The notes beneath the pieces were generated by a model. The model saw nothing but the letters and a program-made list of their open reading frames with translations. It searched no databases and had not been told where the DNA came from. This document shows, one piece after another, positions 31,127 through 39,307 of a DNA stretch of 51,350 nt. Source of the stretch: Anaerolineae bacterium (GTDB taxonomy: Bacteria; Chloroflexota; Anaerolineae; Caldilineales; Caldilineaceae); assembly GCA_030432295.1 (NCBI GenBank), contig JAUIHI010000043.1, forward strand, positions 1 through 51,350. Reading direction: 5' to 3'. The position numbers were made by a program, and so were the translations under genes. How positions within the stretch are numbered: position 1 is the stretch's first letter; each line of letters starts with the position of its first letter.

Positions 31127-32320
31127 CACGAACCCTAACGCCATCTGATGCTCAGGCCGCTGACCGTTGAGGAGAATGTACGGCGCACTTTTTTGCGGGG
31201 AGGGCACGCCGATCTGACCCAAATGAAAAAGATCGGAAAGCGTACCCCGACTGCGGGCGGCCAGGATGCGGTCGGCGGAGACCGGGCCGATGCCGGGGAT
31301 GCGCAGGAGCGTCGTGCGGTCGGCCCGGTTGATTTCGATGGGCGCTTCCCGCAGGTGGATGTCCGCCCAGGCCTGTTTGGGGTCCACGTCCAGGCGCAGA
31401 TTCTGATCCGCACCAAAGCCCAAATCTTCCACCCCCCAGCCGTAATCCCGCAGAAGGAAGCTGGCCTGGTAGAGCCGGTGCTCCCGTTTGGGCAGGACGG
31501 ACGGTCGATCTTCAAAAGGCGTCTCGGAAACCGGATGAAAGGCCGAATAGTAGGCCCGGCTGATCTGCGCCTGGCGGTAGAGCTTCTCGCTCAGGGCCAG
31601 GAGTTCCAAATCCGTGTCCCCCACCGCGCCGACGACGAATTGGGTGACAGACGAAGCCCGCACCCGCTCGTTGCGCCGAATCTCCTCCACCCAGAGCAGC
31701 CGCTGGATCAGCTCGTCCCAGAAATCCTTTTTGGGCGCAAGCAGGCGTAACCGATCCTCCGTCGCCCCTTCCAAATTGATCGAGACCCGATCCGCCAGTT
31801 GCATAGCCCGGCGCACCTGCTCCTTCTCAGCGCCGGGCATAATTTTCAGATGGATGTAGCCCCGATAGCCCTGCTTTTTGCGCAAAATCTCCGCAGTGTC
31901 GATGATTTTGTCCTGGGCCTTGGCTCCGCCGCCGATAATCCCGGAGGATAGAAAGAGACCGTCCACCAGCCCGGCCTTCTGGATGCGGGTGAAGCCCTGG
32001 GCCATCTCATCCGGTTGCAGAGTGATGCGCTCCATCGCGCTGCGCCCGGCCCGGAAGGGACAGTAGAAGCAGTTGCGCTCGCAGGCGGTAGTCATCATCG
32101 TTTTCAGCACCGGCTTGGGGCCAGTCGGTGTCATCACCTGTGAGACGGAACGCTGTAAGGCGGCCAGGTTGCGTTCCTGACGGCTGGGCTTGGCCTGGGG
32201 AGTGAAGCAGTCCGGGAGCGTGCCTTCCTCGTGGGGCGCATCCCCGGCAGGTTCAAAGCCGGTCGCGCCGCCGATTGCCAGCAATTTGTCCATTGGGTCC
32301 AGGGCAATAGTGAAGTTCAT
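31124..32320 (-). CDS. Putative DNA modification/repair radical SAM protein
   Basis: 398 residues. Radical SAM cluster motif CERNCFYCPF (Cx3Cx2C), then LFLSSGIIGG, YIHLKIMPGAEKEQV and VSINLEGATEDRL. The C terminus has a helix-hairpin-helix DNA-binding motif, INRADRTTLLRIPGIGPVSA. This matches the family annotated as putative DNA modification/repair radical SAM proteins, often linked to uracil-DNA-glycosylase-like genes; none is adjacent here. The start at 32320 is supported by the promoter: the -10 element ends six bases before the ATG, implying a leaderless mRNA. An SOS box fills the promoter spacer. Confidence 0.9.
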   Translation of the reverse strand: MNFTIALDPMDKLLAIGGATGFEPAGDAPHEEGTLPDCFTPQAKPSRQERNLAALQRSVSQVMTPTGPKPVLKTMMTTACERNCFYCPFRAGRSAMERITLQPDEMAQGFTRIQKAGLVDGLFLSSGIIGGGAKAQDKIIDTAEILRKKQGYRGYIHLKIMPGAEKEQVRRAMQLADRVSINLEGATEDRLRLLAPKKDFWDELIQRLLWVEEIRRNERVRASSVTQFVVGAVGDTDLELLALSEKLYRQAQISRAYYSAFHPVSETPFEDRPSVLPKREHRLYQASFLLRDYGWGVEDLGFGADQNLRLDVDPKQAWADIHLREAPIEINRADRTTLLRIPGIGPVSADRILAARSRGTLSDLFHLGQIGVPSPQKSAPYILLNGQRPEHQMALGFV

Positions 32321-32326
32321 AGGCAC

Positions 32327-32355
32327 AGTATACGAACAAATGTTCGGCATGTCAA
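32327..32355 (-). promoter_or_regulatory. SOS-type promoter: LexA box between perfect -35 and -10 elements
   Basis: On the minus strand: TTGACA (32355-32350), 17-base spacer, TATACT (32332-32327), then GTGCCT and ATG. The spacer contains CGAACATTTGTTCG (32333-32346), a perfect 14-bp palindrome matching the Gram-positive-type LexA consensus CGAAC-RNRY-GTTCG. LexA bound there would block polymerase, so the radical-SAM gene is predicted to be DNA-damage inducible. The transcript would start at or beside the ATG at 32320. Confidence 0.88.
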
Positions 32356-32434
32356 AGGCAAAACAGCAGTAGAAACGAAGTGCAGGGCTGTGGTCATCTG
32401 TTGGTTTTGTTTTTCCTCTTGTGCCTCCACCTGC

Positions 32435-32440
32435 TATAAT
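32435..32440 (+). promoter_or_regulatory. Extended -10 element for ftsY
   Basis: TGCTATAAT (TATAAT at 32435-32440) lies about 50 bases before the ftsY start. The -35 region is pyrimidine-rich (TTTTCCTC) and weak. It is divergent from the SOS promoter about 80 bases away. Confidence 0.5.
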
Positions 32441-32491
32441 CTTTGAGTTGAAGACCAACCACAAATAGCGACTAGCCAAAGGCAAATCCAA

Positions 32492-33442
32492 TTGTTCCGA
32501 CGACTATTTGGCAAGCAAGAAGAGAAGACCCAGGACGAACTCCTCCTGGAAGAGAGCCTGCAAAAGACCCGGGGCGGCGTCCTCGGGCGCATTGGCACGA
32601 TCTTCCAGGCCAACGAAATCACCGACGAACTGTGGGATGAGTTGGAAGAGACGCTGATTATGGCCGACGTGGGCATGGAAACCACCGCAGAATTGGTGGA
32701 GAAGACCCGCTCCCGGGTCGAACGGGACGGCATCAAAGCCACCGCAGACGCCTATCTCATCCTCAAACGGGAGATGGTCAATCTGCTCAAAGCCGACGAA
32801 CCCCTCCAAATCGAACAGCCCCGCATCCTGACGGTTGTGCTGGTGGTGGGGGTGAACGGTTCGGGTAAGACGACGACGATCGGCAAGCTGGCCTATCGCT
32901 ACAAACAGCGGGGCAAAAAAGTCGTCCTGGCCGCGGGGGACACCTTCCGGGCTGCGGCCATCGAGCAATTGCAGGTGTGGGGTAAGCGGGCCGGTGTGGA
33001 TGTGATCGCCCAGGCCCCCGGCTCGGACCCGGCCGCGGTGCTCTTCGACGCGATGCGCGCCAGCCAGGAGAGCCGCAAAGCTGAGATTCTGATTGTAGAC
33101 ACCGCAGGTCGCCTGCAGAACAAATTCAATCTGATGCAGGAGTTGGAGAAAATGCGCCGTGTGGCGGCCCGACAGGTCCACGCCGCGCCCCACGAAACCC
33201 TGCTGGTCTTGGACGCGTCCACCGGCCAGAACGCAATTTTGCAGGCCAAAGGCTTCCAGGAGACTGCGGGCGTCACTGGCATTGTCCTCACCAAACTGGA
33301 CGGCACGGCCAAAGGCGGCGCGGTCCTCAGCATCAAAAAGGTGCTGGGCGTGCCTGTGCGCTTTGTGGGCAGCGGCGAAAAAATCGGCGACCTGGCCGAG
33401 TTCGACCCGGTGGCGTTTGTGGAAGGATTGGTGGGGGAATAA
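32492..33442 (+). CDS. ftsY: Signal recognition particle receptor FtsY
   Basis: 316 residues, NG domain nearly alone: a short basic N terminus ([12 protein letters not shown]), the N domain ([22 protein letters not shown]), then the G domain with P-loop [52 protein letters not shown] and [13 protein letters not shown]. It is the GTPase receptor for SRP at the inner membrane, delivering ribosomes to SecYEG. The start is TTG 32492 with AAAGG upstream. The long acidic A domain found in some bacteria is missing, as in many Gram-positives. prfB follows after 74 bases. Confidence 0.95.
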   Translation: MFRRLFGKQEEKTQDELLLEESLQKTRGGVLGRIGTIFQANEITDELWDELEETLIMADVGMETTAELVEKTRSRVERDGIKATADAYLILKREMVNLLKADEPLQIEQPRILTVVLVVGVNGSGKTTTIGKLAYRYKQRGKKVVLAAGDTFRAAAIEQLQVWGKRAGVDVIAQAPGSDPAAVLFDAMRASQESRKAEILIVDTAGRLQNKFNLMQELEKMRRVAARQVHAAPHETLLVLDASTGQNAILQAKGFQETAGVTGIVLTKLDGTAKGGAVLSIKKVLGVPVRFVGSGEKIGDLAEFDPVAFVEGLVGE

Positions 33443-33516
33443 TCATCCCAGCCTCACTCCCTTACGAGAAAGCTTCCCAAGCAGAATCAATAGATTTCAT
33501 AGATTAGAGGATACCT

Positions 33517-34612
33517 GTGAGCGAACTGAATAATCGCTTGACCCAATTATTAGAGCGTGTGGATATTATCCGGGGGCGTCTTTGACCTGCCGGGCAAAAC
33601 CGAAGCGTTGGCCGCATTGGAGGCCGAGAGTGTAGCCTCCGACTTCTGGGATGATCCCCAGACCGCCCAGCGCAAAATGCAGGAATTGAATACGCTGCAA
33701 ACCCAAGTCACCGCCTGGGACGATCTGCGCCGCCGGGCCGCGGATGCTGTGGAACTATACGAAATGGCCGAGGAGGAGCCGGAGCTTCTGGCCGAATTGG
33801 AGAGCGAAGCCGAAGCCCTGACCGCCGAACTGGAGCAACGGGAGTTTGATCTGGCTCTGGGCGGCAAGTATGACCGGGGCGGGGCCATCATCGGCATCCA
33901 CGCCGGCGCGGGGGGTACCGAAGCCCAGGACTGGGCCGAAATGCTCCTGCGAATGTATCTACGCTGGGCTGAGAAAAAGGGCTACAAAACCGAAATCACC
34001 GATATGAGCCAGGGCGAAGAGGCAGGCATCAAAAGCGCCACCATCGAAGTCTACGGCGAGTATGCCTACGGCTATCTGCGCGCCGAAAAGGGAACCCACC
34101 GGCTGGTGCGCATCAGTCCCTTCGACTCCGGGGCGCGCCGACACACCAGTTTCGCCAAGTTGGAAGTGATGCCAATGATTGACGACGACTTCGAAATCGA
34201 AATCAATCCCAGCGACATCCGCATCGACGTCTTCCTGAGCAGCGGCGCGGGCGGGCAGAGTGTGCAGAAAAATGCTACGGCTGTGCGTCTTTTCCACGAG
34301 CCATCAGGCATTACTGTCACCTGCCAGAACGAGCGCAGCCAGGGCCAGAACCGGGAGCTCGCCATCAAAATTCTGCGCGGCAAGCTCTACGAAATCGAGC
34401 AGGAGAAGATCGCCGAGGAGCGGGCGCGGGTCAAGGGCGAAAATGTCCACGCCGACTTCGGCACGCAGATACGCTCCTACGTCCTGCACCCCTACCAGAT
34501 GGTGAAAGACCTGCGCACCGACGCCGAAACCGGCAATCCCGCGGCTGTGCTGGACGGGGACTTGGATATGTTCATCAATGCCTGGCTCAAGACGCAGGTG
34601 GGTGAGGAGTAG
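33517..34612 (+). CDS. prfB: Peptide chain release factor 2 with programmed +1 frameshift
   Basis: Translation starts at GTG 33517 with AGAGGA upstream. The zero frame encodes 22 codons and then meets in-frame TGA (33583-33585) within CTTTGAC. A +1 shift reads GAC from 33584 and continues to TAG at 34612, total 364 residues. The CTT-TGA-C heptamer, with a GGGGG Shine-Dalgarno-like stimulator at 33572-33576, is the classical RF2 autoregulatory frameshift. Downstream are the SPF-region and the catalytic GAGGQSVQKN, which triggers peptidyl-tRNA hydrolysis at UGA and UAA. The long uninterrupted frame begins at 33557 and would omit the true N terminus. Confidence 0.95.
33572..33586 (+). promoter_or_regulatory. 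RF2 programmed frameshift site
   Basis: GGGGG (33572-33576) is the internal Shine-Dalgarno-like element and CTTTGAC (33580-33586) the slippery stop. Low RF2 favours slippage of the CUU-tRNA onto UUU and synthesis of more RF2. The spacing (GGGGG-CGT-CTT-TGA) is canonical. Confidence 0.93.
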
Positions 34613-34683
34613 CAGGTAACAGGCCGATACGTCACTTTTGCCTTCCCCTTTTGCCTTTTGCCTTTGCTCTGACGGAGGATGGA

Positions 34684-35928
34684 ATGGGCTTTGAATTAGT
34701 GCTAACCCCCGTGCGCCAACGGGTCTCGACGGAAGAAGTGGTGGATGTAGCCAAATGCGTCCGGGCCGGAATGGCCGCGTTGCCCCTGGCCGACAGGGTG
34801 AAACCGGGAATGCGGGTCTGTGTGGCCGTAGGCAGCCGGGGCATTTCCTGCTACGCCGAAGTGGTCGGCGCGGTGGTGGAGAGCCTGTTGGAAGCAGGCG
34901 CTGATCCGTTCCTCGTCCCCGCGATGGGCAGCCACGGCGCAGCTACCGCCGAAGGCCAGCGGGAAGTCCTGCTGGGCTATGGGATGGGCAAGCTGGGCGT
35001 ACCGATTTTGAGCAGCCTGGAAACTGTGCAGATCGGCACTGCGCCGGATGGGATGCCTGTCTATTGGGATCGCAACGCAGCCGACGCCGACGCGGTGATT
35101 CCCGTCAACCGGGTCAAAGCCCACACCGCCTTCCGCGCCCCCTGGGAGAGCGGTCTCTTCAAAATTTTGGCGATTGGTCTGGGCAAGCCGTTGGGCGCGG
35201 ATGTGATCCACGCGCACGGCGTCGCCACGGCGATGCCTAAAGCGGCCCGCATTGCCATCGCCACCAAACCGGTCATCGCAGGCGTAGCGATTGTGGACAA
35301 CGGCCAGCACCACCCGGCCCGCATCGCCGTTATCCCCGGCGAGCGCATCGAAAGCGACGAACCGCCCCTGCTGGAGCTGGCGAAACAGTTGCAGCCCAAT
35401 CTCCCCTTCGATCCGCTCGACCTGCTGATTGTGCAGCAGATGGGCAAAGACATCAGCGGCACAGGGATGGACACAAATGTGATTGGGATGTGGCGACGCA
35501 ATGCCGGGCCGCGGGAGCCGGACTACCGCTGCATCGCTGTTCTCGAATTGACGCCGGACAGCCACGGCAACGCCTCCGGTATCGGTATGGCCGATCTGGT
35601 CCCCCGCCGTCTGGTGGAGCAGGTAGACTGGCAGGCCACCTATACCAACTGTCTGACCGCCCGCAACTTTGCCGGGGCCAAGCAGCCCGCCACAATGGCC
35701 AATGACCGGGCCGTCATTGCCGCCGGTCTCTCTGGCATTGATCCGGCCACAGCCCGTGTCGCGCTGATCAAAAACACACTGGAACTGGACACCCTCTGGC
35801 TCTCGTCCGCGCTGCTGCAAGAGGTGGAGGCACACCCGGCCTTAGAAGTCATCGGCCCCGCGCAGCCCGTAGATTTCGATGGGGAGGACCGAATGGTTTT
35901 TCCCGCCGCCGACGCGGTAATCGCATAG
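34684..35928 (+). CDS. Lactate-racemase-domain (DUF2088/LarA-like) protein
   Basis: 414 residues. N-terminal DUF2088-like features: PLADRVKPGMRVCVAVGSRG, FLVPAMGSHGAATAEGQREV, then PVNRVKAHTAFRAPWESGLFK and IGLGKPLGADVIHAHG. The family includes nickel-pincer-cofactor enzymes such as LarA that racemise or epimerise 2-hydroxy acids. No LarB/C/E cofactor-maturation genes are in the window, so cofactor use is uncertain. ATG 34684 with GGAGG upstream. The stop TAG (35926-35928) is the start of a TAGACGGCGGACGGC repeat. Confidence 0.78.
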   Translation: MGFELVLTPVRQRVSTEEVVDVAKCVRAGMAALPLADRVKPGMRVCVAVGSRGISCYAEVVGAVVESLLEAGADPFLVPAMGSHGAATAEGQREVLLGYGMGKLGVPILSSLETVQIGTAPDGMPVYWDRNAADADAVIPVNRVKAHTAFRAPWESGLFKILAIGLGKPLGADVIHAHGVATAMPKAARIAIATKPVIAGVAIVDNGQHHPARIAVIPGERIESDEPPLLELAKQLQPNLPFDPLDLLIVQQMGKDISGTGMDTNVIGMWRRNAGPREPDYRCIAVLELTPDSHGNASGIGMADLVPRRLVEQVDWQATYTNCLTARNFAGAKQPATMANDRAVIAAGLSGIDPATARVALIKNTLELDTLWLSSALLQEVEAHPALEVIGPAQPVDFDGEDRMVFPAADAVIA

Positions 35929-36003
35929 ACGGCGGACGGCAGACGACCGACGGCGCGTCGCATAATACGAATGGGCGGTCGGCGGTCTGTCGTCCGCTGT
36001 CAA
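35926..36003. repeat. Inverted repeat, GGCGGACGGCAGAC family, starting at a stop codon
   Basis: TAGACGGCGGACGGCAGACG (35926 on) pairs imperfectly with GGTCGGCGGTCTGTCGTCCG at the right. It is related to 12481-12562. Confidence 0.75.
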
Positions 36004-36022
36004 GCCAAGAAAGGCATTTCCG

Positions 36023-36718
36023 ATGGACAACTCCCCCGCGGTCAAAGCACTCACCTTCGATCTCTTCGGCACTGTGCTGGACCTGGGCGGCAGCCTGACG
36101 CCGTATATCGCCGACTTTTTGCAGCGGGAAAGCCCGGATGTATCCCCCGAAAAATTCTGGTCCGATTGGCGGGGACGGCAGCGGCTGGAGCAGTATCAGG
36201 ACACAATTATGATGCTGGGCCACGCGGGCTATCTGGAAACTGTGCGCCGGGCCTGCCATTACGTCCTGCGGCTCAACGGCATCGACGCCACACCAGCGCG
36301 GGTAGATGAACTGATGGGGGCCTGGCAATTCCTATCGCCTTTCCCAGAGGTGCTGGCCGGGCTGGAACGGCTGAAGACCCGCTACCAACTGGTCGTCCTC
36401 TCCAACGGCGACCCCCACTTTTTGGAGCACTTGGCCAAGAATCGGGTGGGCTGGCCCTTTGCCGATATCATTTCCGCCACGGGCAACGGCGCGTTCAAGC
36501 CCCATCCCGGCGTCTATCGGCGGGCCGCGCATCTGCTGGGGCTGGAAGTGGGCGAGTGTCTGATGGTTTCGGCCAACTCCTTCGATGTGGTGGGCGCGCG
36601 GGCCTGCGGCTTCCGGGCCGCCTATGTGGACCGCTACCACCTGCCCGTAGAGGATTCGCCCTACCAGCCCGACGTGACCGTCCCCGATTTCATCGCCCTG
36701 GCCGACGCATTGCTGTAA
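36023..36718 (+). CDS. HAD-superfamily hydrolase, 2-haloacid dehalogenase type
   Basis: 231 residues. HAD motif I is TFDLFGTVLDL (nucleophile Asp), motif II LVVLSNGDPHFL, motif III lysine in GAFKPHPGVYRRAA, and motif IV-like MVSANSFDVVGARACG. SNGD and S/A-N-x-x-D are typical of type II 2-haloacid dehalogenases, which hydrolyse (S)-2-haloacids; many family members are phosphatases, so the substrate is open. Confidence 0.82.
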   Translation: MDNSPAVKALTFDLFGTVLDLGGSLTPYIADFLQRESPDVSPEKFWSDWRGRQRLEQYQDTIMMLGHAGYLETVRRACHYVLRLNGIDATPARVDELMGAWQFLSPFPEVLAGLERLKTRYQLVVLSNGDPHFLEHLAKNRVGWPFADIISATGNGAFKPHPGVYRRAAHLLGLEVGECLMVSANSFDVVGARACGFRAAYVDRYHLPVEDSPYQPDVTVPDFIALADALL

Positions 36719-36918
36719 AAAATGGACACGGATTTGCACGGATGGAATGGATTTTCACGGCAAAGCAGCCTATCTGAGATTGTACATTTTCCGCACACTT
36801 TGATAGGATATTCCACGAAAGCAGGAACGCAGATTTCGCAGACGACGCAGATTTACGCAGAATAAATCCGTGTAAGTCTGTCCCATCCGTGAAAATCCGT
36901 GTTCTTATTTTCCAATAG
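36719..36918. repeat. CACGGATTT/AATCCGTG word repeats before the tRNA gene
   Basis: GGACACGGATTTGCACGGAT (36723 on) and, in the opposite sense, AATAAATCCGTGTAAGTCTG and CCATCCGTGAAAATCCGTGT (to 36902), with GCAGATTTCGCAGACGACGC between. The complementary words could fold into a large stem. No gene. Confidence 0.65.
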
Positions 36919-37008
36919 GGAGAGGTCGCATAGTCCGGCCGAGTGCGCGCGTCTCGAAAACGCGTAGGGTTTACGCCCTCGTGGGTTCAAATCCCACCCT
37001 CTCCGCCA
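36919..37008 (+). tRNA. tRNA-Ser(CGA)
   Basis: Class II tRNA of 90 bases including encoded CCA. Acceptor GGAGAGG pairs with CCTCTCC, discriminator G. Anticodon stem CGCGT/ACGCG with loop CTCGAAA gives anticodon CGA, decoding UCG. The long variable arm (AGGGTTTACGCCCT) and T-arm GTGGG-TTCAAAT-CCCAC fit serine tRNA. It stands alone, followed by an intrinsic terminator. Confidence 0.95.
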
Positions 37009-37017
37009 CAGTGCAGG

Positions 37018-37048
37018 GAAGCCCGACCGGGATTGGTCGGGCTTCTTT
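37018..37048 (+). terminator. Intrinsic terminator of the tRNA-Ser gene
   Basis: GAAGCCCGACC (37018-37028) is perfectly complementary to GGTCGGGCTTC (37035-37045), loop GGGATT, followed by TTTGTG. Confidence 0.85.
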
Positions 37049-37068
37049 GTGTGGACAAACAATTCGGA

Positions 37069-37199
37069 CTAGCGCCGGTTGAGTAGGCTGGTGCTTTTTC
37101 CAGCCATATCGAAACCAAGCGGGTACGATGAAAAACGCCCGTTTACCCGTTCGCTTGATTTCGATACGCCTCGAAGACTCGGCACTCAATCAGCGCTCA
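37069..37199. repeat. Foldback element, GCGCCGGTTGAGTAG family, copy 1
   Basis: It starts CTAGCGCCGGTTGAGTAG and ends with CACTCAATCAGCGCTCA, the degenerate complement. Inner arms TATCGAAACCAAGCGGGT and CGCTTGATTTCGATACGC pair. Two other copies are at 40271-40456 and 43619-43764. It is non-coding and MITE-like. Confidence 0.8.
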
Positions 37200-37258
37200 C
37201 TGGTCCAGGGCTAGACCGAATAGCTGTGTAGAAGCCGCCAAAACACGCAGAAGAAGAA

Positions 37259-38737
37259 ATGTCCAGCAATCTTTTGTCCGGTTACCAATGGAATAGAGGA
37301 GCCGCAGGACGATTGCTCCTGCCCGGAGTAGCGCTACTACTGCTGGCCTGGCTGCTGGCCGCGCTGCCCCTATCCCTGGCAGCACTGCTGCTCGGCGGTG
37401 TGGGCGGTGGACTGCTGCTCCTGCGCCTTCCGTGGCTGGTCTGGCCGGGAATCGCCCTGCTCCTGCCCGTCACCAGCGGACTCAAAGCCGGGCCCCTGAG
37501 TGTCACCGATCTGCTGCTGGCCGGCGCAATTGCGCTCTGGTTCGCCGATGGGGTGCGGCAACGTTCCCTGCGCCTGGATTTTTCACCCTTGGCCGCCTGG
37601 ATAGCCCCCTATCTGGCCGTACTTCTGCTTTCCAGCTATACCGCAGTCAATTTGACCGAAGCGGCAAGCGAAGTGATAAAATGGACCGAACTTTTGCTCG
37701 TCGTCTGGCTGGTGGGACAGACGCTGACCCCCGGCCAGAGCCGCTGGCTGGTGTTGGCGTTGCTGGTTGGCGGTGCAGCCCAGGGAGCGCTGGGCGTCTA
37801 CCAGTTTCTCTTTCGCATCGGACCCGACGCCTTTGTGCTGCTAGGACGTTTTATGCGGGCCGCGGGCAGCTTTCACCAGCCCAATCCCTACGCCGGTTAT
37901 TTGGGACTGACATTACCGGTGGCGGTCAGTCTGGCCCTGTGGGGTTGGCAACGGCTGGCGGATTTTGTCATTCCGGGTAGGGAGCGCAGCAAAGCGCTGG
38001 CCTGGGCATTGCTCTACACTGGGCTGGCCGGGGTCATCGGTGCGGGGCTGCTGGCGAGTTGGAGCCGGGGGGGCTGGCTGGGCGCTGCCGCGGGTGTGGG
38101 TCTGGTGGTGCTGGCCCGCAGTCGACGGATGCTGATGGCTGGTCTGGCTTTTCTGGTAGCACTACTTCTGTGGGGCGCGATGGGCGGTCTCAGCCCGGCT
38201 ATGCTGCCTGCACCCATCACCGAGCGGTTGGTCGATGTGCCCGCCTATTTGGGCGTGGGGATCGAGCAGATTGTCGCCCAGCCTGTGACCGACGAAAACT
38301 TTTCTGTCATCGAGCGGCTGGCCCACTGGCTGGCCGCGGAACGAATGTGGGAGACGGCTCCCTGGCTGGGCGTGGGACCGGGCAACTACGCGGCGGTCTA
38401 TCCAGAAGTGCGCCTGCCCCTCTGGGAGGATGCTCTGGGCCACGCCCATAACATCTACCTGAATGTGCTGGCTGAGACCGGGCTGATCGGGCTGGCGGCC
38501 TATCTGCTGATGTGGACGGGAATCGTTGGCTGGCTCTGGCAGCGAACCCGGCAGGAGCGTCTGGGCAGTTGGGAACAGGCGTTGCTTGTGGGTGTGCTGG
38601 GTGTGGTAGCCCATCTTACAGTCCACCAGCTTTTCGACAATTTGTACGTGCAGGGGATACAATTGCACGCGGCCCTGTGGCTGGGAGCAGCCGTAGCCAT
38701 TGCCAACCAACTGCCAGACAACCGTTTGGAAGAATAG
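37259..38737 (+). CDS. O-antigen ligase/polymerase-like membrane protein
   Basis: 492 residues with about a dozen hydrophobic segments. The Wzy_C/O-antigen-ligase signature region contains GSFHQPNPYAGYLGL, SWSRGGWLGA, a large extracytoplasmic loop (to GVGPGNYAAVYPE) with HNIYLNVLAETGLIG, where Arg and His residues are thought to act. It probably polymerises or ligates a surface glycan. ATG 37259 follows AGAAGAAGAA, a weak ribosome binding site. It is followed 18 bases later by a GtrA-like gene, together suggesting a cell-surface polysaccharide pair. Confidence 0.85.
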   Translation: MSSNLLSGYQWNRGAAGRLLLPGVALLLLAWLLAALPLSLAALLLGGVGGGLLLLRLPWLVWPGIALLLPVTSGLKAGPLSVTDLLLAGAIALWFADGVRQRSLRLDFSPLAAWIAPYLAVLLLSSYTAVNLTEAASEVIKWTELLLVVWLVGQTLTPGQSRWLVLALLVGGAAQGALGVYQFLFRIGPDAFVLLGRFMRAAGSFHQPNPYAGYLGLTLPVAVSLALWGWQRLADFVIPGRERSKALAWALLYTGLAGVIGAGLLASWSRGGWLGAAAGVGLVVLARSRRMLMAGLAFLVALLLWGAMGGLSPAMLPAPITERLVDVPAYLGVGIEQIVAQPVTDENFSVIERLAHWLAAERMWETAPWLGVGPGNYAAVYPEVRLPLWEDALGHAHNIYLNVLAETGLIGLAAYLLMWTGIVGWLWQRTRQERLGSWEQALLVGVLGVVAHLTVHQLFDNLYVQGIQLHAALWLGAAVAIANQLPDNRLEE

Positions 38738-38755
38738 AAACCAACAGGAAATTCG

Positions 38756-39232
38756 ATGCTACAGAATCTGTCCAGCGCCATTCCACTGACCGGACGCAAA
38801 CGCAAAGAGGCAAAACGCTTCATCAAATTTGCCACTGTCGGCGCGGCCGGCGCGGTGACAGATTTTGCCATTCTCAATATTCTGATTCAGCTCGCTGGCT
38901 TTCAAGAGTGGCAGGCCAATGCGGTCAGCTTCATTGCGGCAGTGATACAGAACTTCTTCCTCAACCGGCGCTGGACCTTCCCGGAAAGCCAGGACCGCCA
39001 CGCGGGCAAGCAGTTGGGCCAGTTTGCCCTGGTCAGTCTGATCGGGCTTGCTCTGAATATGGCCGTCTTTCTCACCATCCACCACGGCTTCGAGGCTGAG
39101 TGGATCGCCTTTGTGGGCGACGAGCATCTGGGCTTCACCCTCTCCTACAACGTGGCCAAACTCCTCGCCATCGGCGTCGTCCTCTTCTGGAACTTCGCAG
39201 CCAACCGGCTCTGGACGTATAAGGGACTATAA
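38756..39232 (+). CDS. GtrA family membrane protein
   Basis: 158 residues, four transmembrane helices. The family pattern is complete: FIKFATVGAAGAVTDFAILNIL, the N-R-x-W-T-F element FFLNRRWTF, FALVSLIGLALNMAVFL and the terminal NFAANRLWTYKG. GtrA-like proteins flip or translocate isoprenoid-linked sugars. The stop TAA (39230-39232) is the left end of a hairpin. Confidence 0.9.
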   Translation: MLQNLSSAIPLTGRKRKEAKRFIKFATVGAAGAVTDFAILNILIQLAGFQEWQANAVSFIAAVIQNFFLNRRWTFPESQDRHAGKQLGQFALVSLIGLALNMAVFLTIHHGFEAEWIAFVGDEHLGFTLSYNVAKLLAIGVVLFWNFAANRLWTYKGL

Positions 39233-39307
39233 GATATTGGGTATTGGATATTTGGTAGTGAAGCGCTCGCTCATCACTACCAAATATCCAATACCCAATA
39301 TCTGCTA
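39230..39307. terminator. Hairpin of GATATTGGGTATTGG words adjoining both convergent stop codons
   Basis: TAAGATATTGGGTATTGGAT continuing to TTTGGTAGTGA pairs with the arm TCACTACCAAATATCCAATA continuing to CCCAATATCT. The left TAA is the GtrA stop. The CTA at 39305-39307 is the minus-strand stop of the acetamidase gene and lies directly beside the right arm. Stem about 30 bp. Confidence 0.8.

Noticed and set aside
31124..32491. Longer start (32491) for the radical-SAM gene
   Set aside because: The extension would read through the promoter and SOS box; the -10 element at 32327-32332 fixes the transcript start at about 32320.
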